From: JBBWZH01 sp035544115
GTDB lineage: Bacteria > Actinomycetota > Actinomycetes > Mycobacteriales > CADCTP01
Direction: 5' to 3'
Assembly: GCA_963714145.1 (NCBI GenBank)
Contig: OY970235.1
Coordinates: 8,990,001-9,054,000 of the forward strand
Length of the DNA stretch: 64,000 bases
The stretch's first letter is position 1. Each line of letters begins with the position of its first letter. This document shows positions 25,245 through 33,692 of the stretch, piece after piece. The notes below the pieces were generated by a model that was not told where the DNA came from, did no database searches, and was given only the letters and a program-made list of their open reading frames with translations. Position numbers and translations under genes: made by a program.

Positions 25245-25913
25245 GTGCACGGATTAGTCCACGTCCTCGCCGCGGACACGCCGTCCGACCCGGGCGGGAT
25301 CAACGGAACGCTGGCCCGCTGGGCAGAGAACTTCATCGGCCTGTTCCAAGAGGGCGCGAAGACGTTCACCGGCCTGGTGGTCGGCATCGTCCCGCTGCTG
25401 ATCGTGCTGCTCACCGCGGTCAACGCGCTGATCCGGCTGATCGGCCCGGAGCGGATCGACAAGATCGGTGAGCTGGCCGCCCGGCCGGGGCTGCAGTACT
25501 ACCCGATCCGGTACCTGCTGCTGCCGGTGCTGTCGGTCTTCTTCCTCACCAACCCGATGGCCTACACCATGGGGCGGTTCCTGCCGGAGAACAAGAAGCC
25601 GGCGTTCTACGACTCGGCGGTCAGCTTCGTGCACCCGCCGCTGGGCATCTTCCCGCACGTCAACCCGGGCGAGTACTTCGTCTACGGCGGCATCGCGGCC
25701 GGTATAACCACGCTCAAGCTGCCGCTGGGTGACCTGGCCGTCCGGTACTTCTACGTCGGCCTGCTGGTCATCTTCATCCGGGGTGTCGTCACGGAGATCA
25801 TCACCAACATCCTGATCGGCCGCCGGGCCAGCCTGGAGGACACGCCACCGGATGACGATCTCGACGACCGGCCCGTCCGCCCGCACGACAACCCGAGCGG
25901 GGTGACCGCGTGA
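25245..25913 (+). CDS. srlA: PTS glucitol/sorbitol permease subunit IIC
   Basis: 222 residues. GTG start with AGGAGG upstream. Membrane protein of the SrlA family: a long hydrophobic helix FTGLVVGIVPLLIVLLTAVNALI, the conserved LGIFPHVNPGEYFVYGGIAAGI region, then VGLLVIFIRGVVTEIITNILIGRR. It forms part of the channel that imports and phosphorylates glucitol or a related alditol. The next gene overlaps it by 4 bases. Confidence 0.92.
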   Translation: MHGLVHVLAADTPSDPGGINGTLARWAENFIGLFQEGAKTFTGLVVGIVPLLIVLLTAVNALIRLIGPERIDKIGELAARPGLQYYPIRYLLLPVLSVFFLTNPMAYTMGRFLPENKKPAFYDSAVSFVHPPLGIFPHVNPGEYFVYGGIAAGITTLKLPLGDLAVRYFYVGLLVIFIRGVVTEIITNILIGRRASLEDTPPDDDLDDRPVRPHDNPSGVTA

Positions 25914-26488
25914 CCACCACTGCATCCCCGCGCCGCAACCGGACCAGGTTCGACAACTTCAACGACCTGCTGGTCCGCGTCGGCCGCGGCGTCGGCGGCG
26001 TCGTCGGCGCGCTCTACCAGGCCGGCCGGGACACCATCGACATGGTGCTCCGCAACGTGCTGCCGTTCATCGCGTTCATCTCGTTCATCATCGGCGTCAT
26101 CCTCAAGACCGGCATCGGCGACTGGATCGCGCACCGGCTCTCCGGCCTCGCCGACAGCCTGCCCGGCCTGCTGGCCATCTCCATCGTCTGCGCCATCCCG
26201 ATCATCTCGCCGCTGCTCGGCCCGGGCGCGGTCATCGCCCAGATCGTCGGCACCCTGCTCGGTGTCCAAATTGGACGCGGTGAGGTGTCGCCGCAGTACG
26301 CGCTGCCGGCGCTGTTCGCGATCAACCCGCAGGTCGGCTGCGACTTCATCCCGGTCGGGCTGGCGCTCGGCGAGGCCGAGCCGGAAACGGTGGAGATAGG
26401 CGTACCAGCCGTGCTCTTCTCCCGACTCATAACCGGACCGCTGGCCGTGGTCATCGCCTACTTCGCCAGCTTCGGTCTCTACTCCTAG
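25910..26488 (+). CDS. srlE: PTS glucitol/sorbitol membrane subunit, C domain of EIIBC
   Basis: 192 residues. GTG start overlaps the stop of the previous gene (GTGA). It matches the C-terminal membrane part of E. coli SrlE (VLPFIAFISFIIGVILKTGIGDWIAHRLSGLADSLPGLLAISIVCAIPIISPLLGPGAVIAQIVGTLLG, ALFAINPQVGCDFIPVGLALGEAEPETVEIGVPAVL). The IIB domain that precedes this region in the E. coli protein is a separate gene here and comes after it. Confidence 0.88.
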   Translation: MTTTASPRRNRTRFDNFNDLLVRVGRGVGGVVGALYQAGRDTIDMVLRNVLPFIAFISFIIGVILKTGIGDWIAHRLSGLADSLPGLLAISIVCAIPIISPLLGPGAVIAQIVGTLLGVQIGRGEVSPQYALPALFAINPQVGCDFIPVGLALGEAEPETVEIGVPAVLFSRLITGPLAVVIAYFASFGLYS

Positions 26489-26501
26489 GAGGTACCCAGC
26501 G

Positions 26502-26882
26502 GTGGCTGACTACAAGGCCGTCACGATCGAGAAGGGCCGCGGCGGCTGGGGTGGCCCGCTGACCATCAAGCCCACCCCGGAACGCAACCTCATCTACTCC
26601 GTCACCGGCGGTGGGATCCACCCGGTCGCGGCCAGGATCGCCGAGCTGACCGGCGGCGAGGCGTTCGACGGGTTCCGCAGCTCGGCGCCGTTCGACAAGA
26701 TCGCCTGCGCGGTCATCGACTGTGGCGGCACCGCGCGGGTCGGCGTCTACCCGATGAAGAAGGTGCCCACTGTGGACGTTCACGCGACGTCGCCGGCCGG
26801 CCCGCTGGCGATGTTCATCAAGGAGGAGCTGTTCGTCTCCGGCGTGAAACCCGAGAACGTCCGCGAGGCAAAGGGAAAGTGA
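26502..26882 (+). CDS. PTS glucitol/sorbitol IIB subunit, free-standing
   Basis: 126 residues, GTG with AGGAGG 9 bases upstream. It matches the N-terminal IIB domain of E. coli SrlE: IEKGRGGWGGPLTIKP, then the phosphocysteine site VIDCGGTARVGVYPMKKVPTVDVHATSPAGPLA. IIB carries phosphate from IIA to the sugar. In E. coli the domain is fused in front of the SrlE membrane part; here it is split off and follows it. Confidence 0.9.
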   Translation: MADYKAVTIEKGRGGWGGPLTIKPTPERNLIYSVTGGGIHPVAARIAELTGGEAFDGFRSSAPFDKIACAVIDCGGTARVGVYPMKKVPTVDVHATSPAGPLAMFIKEELFVSGVKPENVREAKGK

Positions 26883-27319
26883 GCCAGCCGGAGCCGGAGG
26901 TGGGTAGCGCGGCAGCGCAGGAGCTGCGCTACTCCACTGTGGTCACCGCGGTCGGCTCGATGGTGCCCGAGTTCACCGCGGAGGGCCTGCTGGTCTGGTT
27001 CGCCGAGGGCGCGCCGGAGGAGCTGCACGAGTTCTCCGTCCTGCACCGGCCGACCGTGACCGCCGGCGGGGTCGTCCCCGGCGACCTGGTCCGCCTCGAC
27101 GGGGTGGAACTGCGGGTGCTCGCGGTCGGCCCGGTGGCCAACGCCAACCTCGTCCAGCTCGGGCACCTTGACCTGAAGGCGAACGGGGCGACCACCGCAC
27201 CGCTGGTCGGCGACGTCTGCGTGGAGCAGTTCCCACTGCCCACGGTCGAACCGGGCAGCCGGTTGGAGATCCTCGCCGGCTCGACGCTCCACATTGGACA
27301 AACCGAGGAGACAGCATGA
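26879..27319 (+). CDS. srlB: PTS glucitol/sorbitol IIA subunit
   Basis: 146 residues, starting as GTGA over the stop of the IIB gene. The SrlB outline is visible: TVVTAVGSMVPEFTAEGLLVWFAEGAPEELHEFSVLH (with the likely phosphohistidine in the HEFSVLH region), then VVPGDLVRLDGVELRVLAVGPVANANLVQLGHLDLKANG. IIA receives phosphate from HPr and passes it to IIB. The next gene overlaps its stop as ATGA. Confidence 0.9.
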   Translation: MSQPEPEVGSAAAQELRYSTVVTAVGSMVPEFTAEGLLVWFAEGAPEELHEFSVLHRPTVTAGGVVPGDLVRLDGVELRVLAVGPVANANLVQLGHLDLKANGATTAPLVGDVCVEQFPLPTVEPGSRLEILAGSTLHIGQTEETA

Positions 27320-28626
27320 GCTACCGGCGGCGGTTGGAGGCCCGGATGGCGCGGGAGGGTCGGCCGGTGCGGGTCGGCCTGGTCGGCGCCGGGCAGATGG
27401 GCACCGGGCTGGTCGCCCAGGTCGAGCGGATCACCGGCATGCAGGTCGCCGCGATCGCGGACGTCCGCCTGGACCAGGCCGACGCCGCGTTCGCCCGGGC
27501 CGGCGCCGGCACGGCGCTGCATGGCGACGACCCGGCCGTGCTGGCCGAGGCGGTCGCCGCCGGGCGGCGGGTCGCGGTGCCGGACGCCCGGCTGCTGACC
27601 GCGCTGCCGGTGGACGTGATCGTGGAGGCCACCGGGGTGCCGAACGTCGGCGCCGAGGTCGCCTTCCACGCGCTGCTCGCCGGCAAGGACGTCGCGCTGC
27701 TGAACGTCGAGACCGACGTGACGGTCGGCTACCTGCTCGGCAGCCTGGCCCGCCGCGCCGGGCTGGTCTACACGGTCTGCCGCGGCGACGAGCCGACCGA
27801 GGCCAAGAAGCTGGTCGACTACGCCCGGGACCTGTCGTTCGAGGTGATCTGCGCGGGCAAGGGCAAGAACAACCCGATGGACCCGACCGCCACGCCCGAC
27901 GCGCTCGCCGCCGAGGCCGCCGGCAAGCACATGAACCCGAAGATGCTGTGCAGCTTCGTGGACGGCTCCAAGGCGATGATCGAGATGGCCGCGCTGGCCA
28001 ACGCGACCGGCCTGGAGGTGAGCACCCGGGGCATGTACGGCCCGAAGACCACCGTGCCGGAGCTCGCCTCGGTGTTCCGGCCCCGCGCCGACGGCGGCAT
28101 CCTGGACCGGGCCGGCGTGGTCGACTACTGCACCGGCCCGGTCGCGCCCGGCGTCTTCGTCACCGTGCGCAGCGATGATCCGACGATCGTCGCCGAGATG
28201 AACTACCTGTCGATGGGCCCCGGCCCCTACTTCGCCCTCTACCGGCCCTACCACCTGGCCTCGATCGAGGCGCCGCTATCGGTGGCCGAGGCGGTGCTGG
28301 ACCGGACCGCCTCGCTGCAGCCGGCCAGTTGGCAGGCGGAGGTCTGCGCGGCGGCCAAGCGACCGCTGCGGGCCGGCGAGACGATCGACGGGATCGGCGG
28401 CAGCACGGTGTACGGGGTGATCGACTCGGCCGGGACCGCGCGGGCCGAGGGGCTGGTGCCGATCGGCCTGCTGTCCGGCGCGACCGTGCTGCGGGACGTC
28501 CCGCAGGGCGCCGTGCTCAGCACGGACGACGTGCAGATCGACGAGACCGCCACGATCGCGGTGCTGCGGAAACTGCAGGACCGGCTGATCGCGGCCGAAC
28601 TCGGCGCCGCCCCCGCGGCCGCCTGA
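27316..28626 (+). CDS. Rossmann oxidoreductase with C-terminal SAF domain
   Basis: 436 residues. Residues about 18-160 form a Rossmann fold (VRVGLVGAGQMGTGLVAQV...; VDVIVEATGVPNVGAEVAFHALLAGKDVALLNVETDVTVG), similar to homoserine-dehydrogenase-like NAD(P) enzymes. The middle has the conserved-looking CAGKGKNNPMDPTATPD stretch. The last 90 residues resemble an SAF domain (AAKRPLRAGETIDGIGG...LVPIGLLSGATVLRDVPQGAVLSTDDV). It ends the PTS operon, overlapping srlB. No classical sorbitol-6-phosphate dehydrogenase is present, so this enzyme may act on the imported alditol phosphate; that is inference only. Confidence 0.75.
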   Translation: MSYRRRLEARMAREGRPVRVGLVGAGQMGTGLVAQVERITGMQVAAIADVRLDQADAAFARAGAGTALHGDDPAVLAEAVAAGRRVAVPDARLLTALPVDVIVEATGVPNVGAEVAFHALLAGKDVALLNVETDVTVGYLLGSLARRAGLVYTVCRGDEPTEAKKLVDYARDLSFEVICAGKGKNNPMDPTATPDALAAEAAGKHMNPKMLCSFVDGSKAMIEMAALANATGLEVSTRGMYGPKTTVPELASVFRPRADGGILDRAGVVDYCTGPVAPGVFVTVRSDDPTIVAEMNYLSMGPGPYFALYRPYHLASIEAPLSVAEAVLDRTASLQPASWQAEVCAAAKRPLRAGETIDGIGGSTVYGVIDSAGTARAEGLVPIGLLSGATVLRDVPQGAVLSTDDVQIDETATIAVLRKLQDRLIAAELGAAPAAA

Positions 28627-28649
28627 GCCGCACCGCTGGCCGGTGCGGC
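28627..28649 (+). terminator. Hairpin at the end of the PTS operon
   Basis: GCCGCACCG, loop CTGGC, CGGTGCGGC: a perfect 9-bp stem starting right after the stop codon. Confidence 0.65.
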
Positions 28650-28707
28650 GGCCCGGCCGGCGGTGCCTCCCCAGCGCCCGCTCCGGTGCCGCCGCCGGTC
28701 GGGGCCC

Positions 28708-28770
28708 GGTGACGGGTTTGCTCGCCCGGTGGTGGCCGTCCGCCGTCACCGGGGTGGTGAGGTCGTCATC
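28708..28770. repeat. Phased 20-bp repeat array, locus E (minimal)
   Basis: The smallest locus: one left unit starting GGTGACGGGTTTGC (28708-28727), the centre GGTGGTGGC-CGTCC-GCCGTCACC (28728-28750), and one right unit ending GTCGTCATC (28751-28770). It lies between the PTS operon terminator and ispF. Confidence 0.8.
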
Positions 28771-28792
28771 GCGGGGCTGGTTGGATCTGGGT

Positions 28793-29296
28793 GTGACAGC
28801 TGGGCGGGGGATCCCGCGGGTCGGGGTCGGGACGGACGTGCATCCGGTGCAGGCCGGTCGGCCGTGCTGGCTGGCCGGCCTGCGCTGGCCCGGGGTGGAC
28901 GGCTGCGCCGGTCACTCGGACGGGGACGTGGCCGCGCACGCGGCCTGTGACGCGCTGCTGTCCGCGGCCGGGCTGGGTGACCTCGGGGCGACCTTCGGGA
29001 CCGCCGATCCGCGCTGGGCCGGAGCGTCCGGGGTGGCGTTGCTGACCGAGACCGCGCGGTTGCTAGGCGTCGCCGGATGGGCGGTCGGCAACGTCGCGGT
29101 GCAGGTCATCGGGGATGCGCCGCGGATCGGGCCGCGCCGGGCGGAGGCCGAGGCGGTGCTGTCCGCTGCGGTCGGCGGGCCGGTCAGCTTGACCGCGACC
29201 ACCACCGACGGGCTGGGCTCGATCGGTCGCGGCGAGGGGCTGGCCGCGATCGCCACCGCGCTGCTGATGCCATTACTGCCCGAAGGGGAAGACTGA
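28793..29296 (+). CDS. ispF: 2-C-methyl-D-erythritol 2,4-cyclodiphosphate synthase
   Basis: 167 residues from the GTG at 28793. Metal ligands are in VGTDVHPV, the conserved HSDGDVAAHAACDALLSAAGLGDLG follows, and TTTDGLGSIGRGEGLAAIA closes the family signature. IspF makes the cyclic diphosphate of the non-mevalonate isoprenoid pathway and works as a trimer. In related genomes it follows ispD directly; here 12 kb separate them. A TTGGAT hexamer lies 6 bases before the start (possible leaderless start). One TTA codon occurs near the end. Confidence 0.94.
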   Translation: MTAGRGIPRVGVGTDVHPVQAGRPCWLAGLRWPGVDGCAGHSDGDVAAHAACDALLSAAGLGDLGATFGTADPRWAGASGVALLTETARLLGVAGWAVGNVAVQVIGDAPRIGPRRAEAEAVLSAAVGGPVSLTATTTDGLGSIGRGEGLAAIATALLMPLLPEGED

Positions 29297-29352
29297 GGCA
29301 TCGATGTTGTAAAGGTGCAGACCGGGGCGAGCCGATCTGATCGGGCACGCAC

Positions 29353-29358
29353 TAACCT
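29353..29358 (+). promoter_or_regulatory. Leaderless -10 element for the AAA+ gene
   Basis: TAACCT ends exactly 6 bases before the ATG at 29365 and no ribosome binding site is present. Confidence 0.55.
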
Positions 29359-29364
29359 GGCCGC

Positions 29365-30753
29365 ATGACCGACCCGCTGGTGTCGAGCCTGCTGGCCGCG
29401 GTGGCCGCCAGTCCGGACGACATCCCGTTGCGGTTGCACGTGGCCGGTGTGCTGCTCGATCGCGGCTGGCCGGCGCAGGCGGCCGAGCTGTGCAGCACCG
29501 CGCTGCAGTGCGACGTGGGCAACGCGGAGGCGCTGGCCCTGCTGGCCCGCGCCACCCAGGCCCTCACCGCCGCACCCGCCCCGACCCCGACCCCACCCCC
29601 CGCTCAGCCGGGCCAGCCGGCGCAACGCGCCCAGCCGGACGGACCGGCCCCGCCAGGCCCCGCTCAGCCCGCGCCGCCGGCTCAGCCCGCGCCGCCGGCC
29701 GGGGTGGGTCCGCCGGCCTGGGCCGGCCAGCCGGCGCCGTCCGACGGGCCACCGGCGGGCCGGCCGGGGGAGTTCGACTGGTCCGCGGCCGAGGAGCAGG
29801 TGCGCGACATCATCCCGCCGCCGCTGGTCGGCGCCGGCGCGGGCGAGGCGCGGCCGGTGGACGAGGTCCAGTCGGCCACCATCCGGCTGGCCGACGTCGG
29901 CGGCCTGGCCGCGGTCAAGCAGCGGCTGGAGATCGCGTTCCTCGGCCCGATGCGCAACCCGGACCTGGCCCGGCTCTACGGCAAGAGCCTGGCCGGCGGG
30001 CTGCTGCTGTACGGCCCGCCCGGCTGCGGTAAGACGTTCGTGGCCCGCGCGGTGGCCGGTGAGTTGGGCGCCCGGTTCTACGCGGTCAGCCTGGCCGACA
30101 TTCTGGACCACTACCTCGGCGACACCGAGAAGAACGTCAAGGCGATCTTCGACACGGCCCGGCGCAACGCCCCGTGCGTGCTGTTCCTGGACGAGGTGGA
30201 CGCGCTCGGCCACCGCCGGTCCCGCATCGGCGGCGGCTGGACCGGCATGCGCGGCGCGGTCAACCAGTTGCTGCACGAGATGGACAGCGTGGCCAACCCG
30301 GCCGCCGGTGCCCGGGCCGGCGTGTTCGTGCTGGCCGCGACCAACCACCCGTGGGACGTCGACCCGGCCCTGCGCCGCCCTGGCCGGCTGGACCGGACCA
30401 TCCTGGTGCTGCCGCCTGACCAGCCCGCCCGCGAGGCGATCCTGCACTACCACCTGCGGCACCGGCCGCTGGCCGGTATCGACATCCCGGCGATCGCCCG
30501 GCGCACCGCCGACTTCTCCGGCGCCGACCTCGCCCACCTGTGCGACAGCGCGGCCGAGATCGCGCTGGAGGCGTCCGTCCGAACTGGACAGGTACGGCCG
30601 ATCGACATGTCCGATGTGGACTCCGCGCTGCGGCAACTGGCGCCGTCCACCGGGCCGTGGCTGCAGACCGCCCGGAACGTGGCGATGTTCGCGAACAGCG
30701 GCGGCGAGTACGACGACCTGCTGGCCTATCTGAAATCGAAGAAGCTGGTGTGA
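29365..30753 (+). CDS. AAA+ ATPase with short TPR-like N-terminus
   Basis: 462 residues. Residues 1-70 form two TPR-like helix pairs (LRLHVAGVLLDRGWPAQAAELCSTALQCDVGNAEALALLARATQAL), then comes a Pro/Ala/Gln-rich linker of about 70 residues. The C-terminal half is a single Cdc48/FtsH-type AAA+ module: VGGLAAVKQRL, Walker A YGPPGCGKTF, Walker B CVLFLDEVDAL, sensor region LAATNHPWDVDPALRRPGRLDR. The TPR-plus-AAA+ layout recalls EccA of type VII secretion, although the AAA+ subtype differs. It overlaps the next gene and opens block 2. The TAACCT box upstream supports this start. Confidence 0.88.
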   Translation: MTDPLVSSLLAAVAASPDDIPLRLHVAGVLLDRGWPAQAAELCSTALQCDVGNAEALALLARATQALTAAPAPTPTPPPAQPGQPAQRAQPDGPAPPGPAQPAPPAQPAPPAGVGPPAWAGQPAPSDGPPAGRPGEFDWSAAEEQVRDIIPPPLVGAGAGEARPVDEVQSATIRLADVGGLAAVKQRLEIAFLGPMRNPDLARLYGKSLAGGLLLYGPPGCGKTFVARAVAGELGARFYAVSLADILDHYLGDTEKNVKAIFDTARRNAPCVLFLDEVDALGHRRSRIGGGWTGMRGAVNQLLHEMDSVANPAAGARAGVFVLAATNHPWDVDPALRRPGRLDRTILVLPPDQPAREAILHYHLRHRPLAGIDIPAIARRTADFSGADLAHLCDSAAEIALEASVRTGQVRPIDMSDVDSALRQLAPSTGPWLQTARNVAMFANSGGEYDDLLAYLKSKKLV

Positions 30754-31811
30754 CCGGGTCGGCAGCCAGGTCCGCGGCCGCGCCGGGCGATCCCGGTGCG
30801 GCGTTCCAGCGGGCCGAGCTGCTGGTGGAACTGCGCCGGCCGGGCGAGGCGGTGGCGGTGCTGCGGTCGGCGCTCGCCGGCCACCCGGGCCGGGCCGATC
30901 TCTGGGGCCAGTTGGCGATGGCGCTGCTGGCCGCCGACCGGCCGGGCGAGGCGTACCAGGCCGCGGCCACCCGGATCCGGCTCGCGCCCGAGGACGAGTG
31001 GGGTTACCGGCTGGCCAGCCTCGCGCATTCCGGGCTGCACCGGCGGGAGCAGGCGGTGCAGCTGGCCATCGAGGCGGTCCGGCTGGCCCCGCAGGAGTGG
31101 CGGGCGCACGCCCGGCTGGCCAACGCGCTGTGCGACGACAACCGGCCGGACGAAGCCTGGCCGGTTGCGCAGCACGCGGTCATGCTGGCGCCGACCGAGC
31201 CGGAGACGCACATGGCGGTCGGCGCGGTGGCGATCGAGCTGCGGCGCTGGCCGCTGGCGGACACCGCCTACCGGCAGGTGCTGTCGCTCGACCCGTCCAA
31301 CGGCGCCGCCCGCAACAACCTGGCGCTGGTGGCGTTGCACCGCGGTGGGGTGACCGGGGCCGCGGCCGGGTTCGCCGCGGCGGTCGCCACCGACCCGCAG
31401 GTGGATGTGGCCCGCCGCAATCTCGAAGTCACCCTGCGCGTCTTCGCCGGGCGGGTGTTGTACTGCCAGGGCCTGCTGGCAGCGCTGCTCTCGGTGCTGC
31501 TCAGCAACCGGTTCGGCCAGTTCCTGGACATCGCGGTGGTCGCGCCGACGGTCGCGCTGGGGGTGCTGGTCCGGTTGCGCTGGGCGGCGCTGCCGGACGC
31601 TGTCCGTGGCTACGCGCGCAGCCTGGTCCGGGGCAGCCGGCGGTATCAGGCGCAGGTGGCGCTCGGCGCGGCGAGCTTCGCCGCGCTGGTCTCGGCGGTC
31701 GGGCTGGCCGCCGGCGGCGTGCTCGCGCCGGCCCAGGCGGTGGACAGTTCCGCGCTGATCGGCACCGTGTTGGCGCTGCTGGCCGGTTCCCGGGCGTTCC
31801 GCCGCCACTGA
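30750..31811 (+). CDS. TPR-repeat membrane protein
   Basis: 353 residues. The GTG overlaps the AAA+ stop (GTGA), so translation is probably coupled. Residues about 15-225 are TPR repeats (AAFQRAELLVELRRPGEAVAVLRSALAGHP; WRAHARLANALCDDNRPDEAWPVAQHAVMLAPTEP; PLADTAYRQVLSLDPSNGAARNNLALVALHRGG). The C-terminal third has two or three hydrophobic segments (ALLSVLLSNRFGQFLDIAVVAPTVALGVLV; AALVSAVGLAAGGVLAPA; LIGTVLALLAG), placing it in the membrane. Likely a scaffold partner of the AAA+ protein; function unknown. Confidence 0.82.
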   Translation: MTGSAARSAAAPGDPGAAFQRAELLVELRRPGEAVAVLRSALAGHPGRADLWGQLAMALLAADRPGEAYQAAATRIRLAPEDEWGYRLASLAHSGLHRREQAVQLAIEAVRLAPQEWRAHARLANALCDDNRPDEAWPVAQHAVMLAPTEPETHMAVGAVAIELRRWPLADTAYRQVLSLDPSNGAARNNLALVALHRGGVTGAAAGFAAAVATDPQVDVARRNLEVTLRVFAGRVLYCQGLLAALLSVLLSNRFGQFLDIAVVAPTVALGVLVRLRWAALPDAVRGYARSLVRGSRRYQAQVALGAASFAALVSAVGLAAGGVLAPAQAVDSSALIGTVLALLAGSRAFRRH

Positions 31812-31959
31812 CCGCAGCCGGCCCGGCACTATCCCGATCCGGAACTGTCCGATCCGATCCCACCCTGCGTCCGTCCAAATGCGACGGTAAGCGAGCTGTA
31901 AGTGGGCCGTGCTGCACTGACCCCGCAGGCTCTAGGTCCTGGTTCGAAGGAGTGCGCTC

Positions 31960-32247
31960 GTGGGCGGTTTTCAGGTCTCGCCGGACGCCCTGGCGAAGGT
32001 CGGTGAGCGGCTCACCGACGCGTCCACAAAGGTCACTCAGGTGCGCAAGGGCCTGGTCGGCACCGGTGGCGACAGTTCGTTCGGCGCCAACCAGATCGAC
32101 CACCCGATCAACAACCTGATCGACCGCTGGCAGCGCGCGCTGGACGACATGAGCATGGACACCAGCACCATCGGCAAGATGGTCAGTGCCGCCGGCAAGG
32201 CCTACGCGCAGACCGATTCCAACGTCGCCGGGGCGTGTGACGTCTGA
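31960..32247 (+). CDS. EspC-like small type VII secretion target
   Basis: 95 residues, GTG with GAAGGAG 7 bases upstream. Two amphipathic helices (VSPDALAKVGERLTDASTKVTQVRKGL and HPINNLIDRWQRALDDMSMDTSTIGKMVSAAGKAYAQTDSN) are separated by a Gly-rich turn. This is the EspC/ESX secretion-associated pattern, a relative of WXG100 proteins that often pairs with a larger substrate. The larger partner starts on its stop codon (TGATG). No EccC or EccD secretion gene is in the window. Confidence 0.72.
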   Translation: MGGFQVSPDALAKVGERLTDASTKVTQVRKGLVGTGGDSSFGANQIDHPINNLIDRWQRALDDMSMDTSTIGKMVSAAGKAYAQTDSNVAGACDV

Positions 32248-33692
32248 TGGACGCCGCCTCGGTCATCCAGCGTGCGGTCGACTTCGCGCTGCGGCAGTTC
32301 CCCAGCATGGACGACATGGTCGGGCTGACCGGCGTCGACGTGTCCGACGGGCACTACTACAAGGGCCTCGGCTTCAACCCGGTCGGCGCCAACCCGAAGG
32401 CGATGAACGGGCTGGAGGAGCGCACCGCGCAGCAGGCGCAGACGCTGTCCGACGTGGCCTCGCTGATCAAGCTGCTCGGCGATCCGGATCCGTCCACATG
32501 GGAGGGTGAGGGCGCCAAGGCCTTCGTGGACCGGGTGAAGGTGCTGCCACCGGAGTATGCGGACGCGGCCGCGGCGCTGCGCGCGCTCGGCCCGCTGGTC
32601 ACCGAGGCGCGGCAGGCGATCACCGCCGGCAAGACCAGGGCCAAGCAGCTGGACGACCAGGCCTGGCAGGCCCGGACCCGGATCATGCACGAGGTGGCCG
32701 AGGCGGCCAAGCCGAAGGGCCTTCTGGACACGGTGGTCAGCACCGTCGTGCCGGTCGCCAGCATCATCGGGATCGCGCTCGACCCCGGTGTGGCCAGGGC
32801 CGTGCACCACTTCGTCGATCTGCTGGAGCAGGGCGTCAAGCTGCACTTCAGCACCAAGGTCCAGCTCGACCACATCGGCCAGCGGATCTCCAAGCTGGAC
32901 GACAAGGTGCCGGAGCAGAAGAAGTCCGGCGTCGCGAGCATCCCGGGCGTGGGCAGCCTCACCGACCTGCTCGCGGACGGCTCGGACTTGCTCGACGCGG
33001 GGATGAACCCGCTCGCCAAGTGGATGATCGACAGGTTCCCGGCCGAGGCGCACTGGATCGCCCAGGAGATGGGCGACGTGTCCACGATCCTCGGCATGGT
33101 GGGGCTGTTCGCGGATGGCACGATCGTCGGCCTCCCGGTCGGCCTCGTGCTCGGCGCGGGCAGCGTGCTGCTGTCCGGCGGCCAGATCGCGATCGACCAG
33201 CGCATCTACCGCACCGGCGCGGTCGACGCCACCGGCAAGCCGGTGCTCACTCAGGACGAGATGGCCCAGGAATACGGCGAGTTCGCGCTCGGCCTGGTCA
33301 CCATGGGCACCGGCAAGTTCGCCGGTAAGGCGTTCGGGCCGGCCGGCGAGGTGCTGAACGAGTTCATCGGGCCGACCGTGGACAAGGGCGACGAGGTGCG
33401 CCCGGGCGACCCCAAGACGTACCGGCCGAAGATCATCCTGGTCGACCCGACGCTCGACTACGCCGAGGACAAGGGCTGGACCGGCGGCGACGAGAAGGTG
33501 CCCGAACTGCGGGTCCGGCGCGACCCGGCGCTGTGCTACCCGCCGGACAGCGGCTCCGGCAGCACCGGTCCGACCACGCCGCCGCCGAACGTGGTGCCGC
33601 TGCCGCCGGCCACCGGCCAGCCGAACATCGACGGGAACCCGTACACCGGGCCGCCCGGCGGTTACCCCCAGCCGCTGGCCAACACGGCATGA
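32247..33692 (+). CDS. Large putative type VII secretion substrate with WxG motif
   Basis: 481 residues. The N-terminal region is helical and includes DPSTWEGEGAKAFVDRVKVLP, a WxG turn between helices (near residue 88). Hydrophobic Gly-rich segments follow (VVSTVVPVASIIGIALDP; STILGMVGLFADGTIVGLPVGLVLGAGSVLLSGGQIAID), then a soluble part and a Pro/Gly-rich tail. The outline resembles long WXG/LXG-type exported proteins. I see no recognisable toxin catalytic domain and no immunity gene. It starts on the stop of the EspC-like gene. Confidence 0.65.
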   Translation: MDAASVIQRAVDFALRQFPSMDDMVGLTGVDVSDGHYYKGLGFNPVGANPKAMNGLEERTAQQAQTLSDVASLIKLLGDPDPSTWEGEGAKAFVDRVKVLPPEYADAAAALRALGPLVTEARQAITAGKTRAKQLDDQAWQARTRIMHEVAEAAKPKGLLDTVVSTVVPVASIIGIALDPGVARAVHHFVDLLEQGVKLHFSTKVQLDHIGQRISKLDDKVPEQKKSGVASIPGVGSLTDLLADGSDLLDAGMNPLAKWMIDRFPAEAHWIAQEMGDVSTILGMVGLFADGTIVGLPVGLVLGAGSVLLSGGQIAIDQRIYRTGAVDATGKPVLTQDEMAQEYGEFALGLVTMGTGKFAGKAFGPAGEVLNEFIGPTVDKGDEVRPGDPKTYRPKIILVDPTLDYAEDKGWTGGDEKVPELRVRRDPALCYPPDSGSGSTGPTTPPPNVVPLPPATGQPNIDGNPYTGPPGGYPQPLANTA

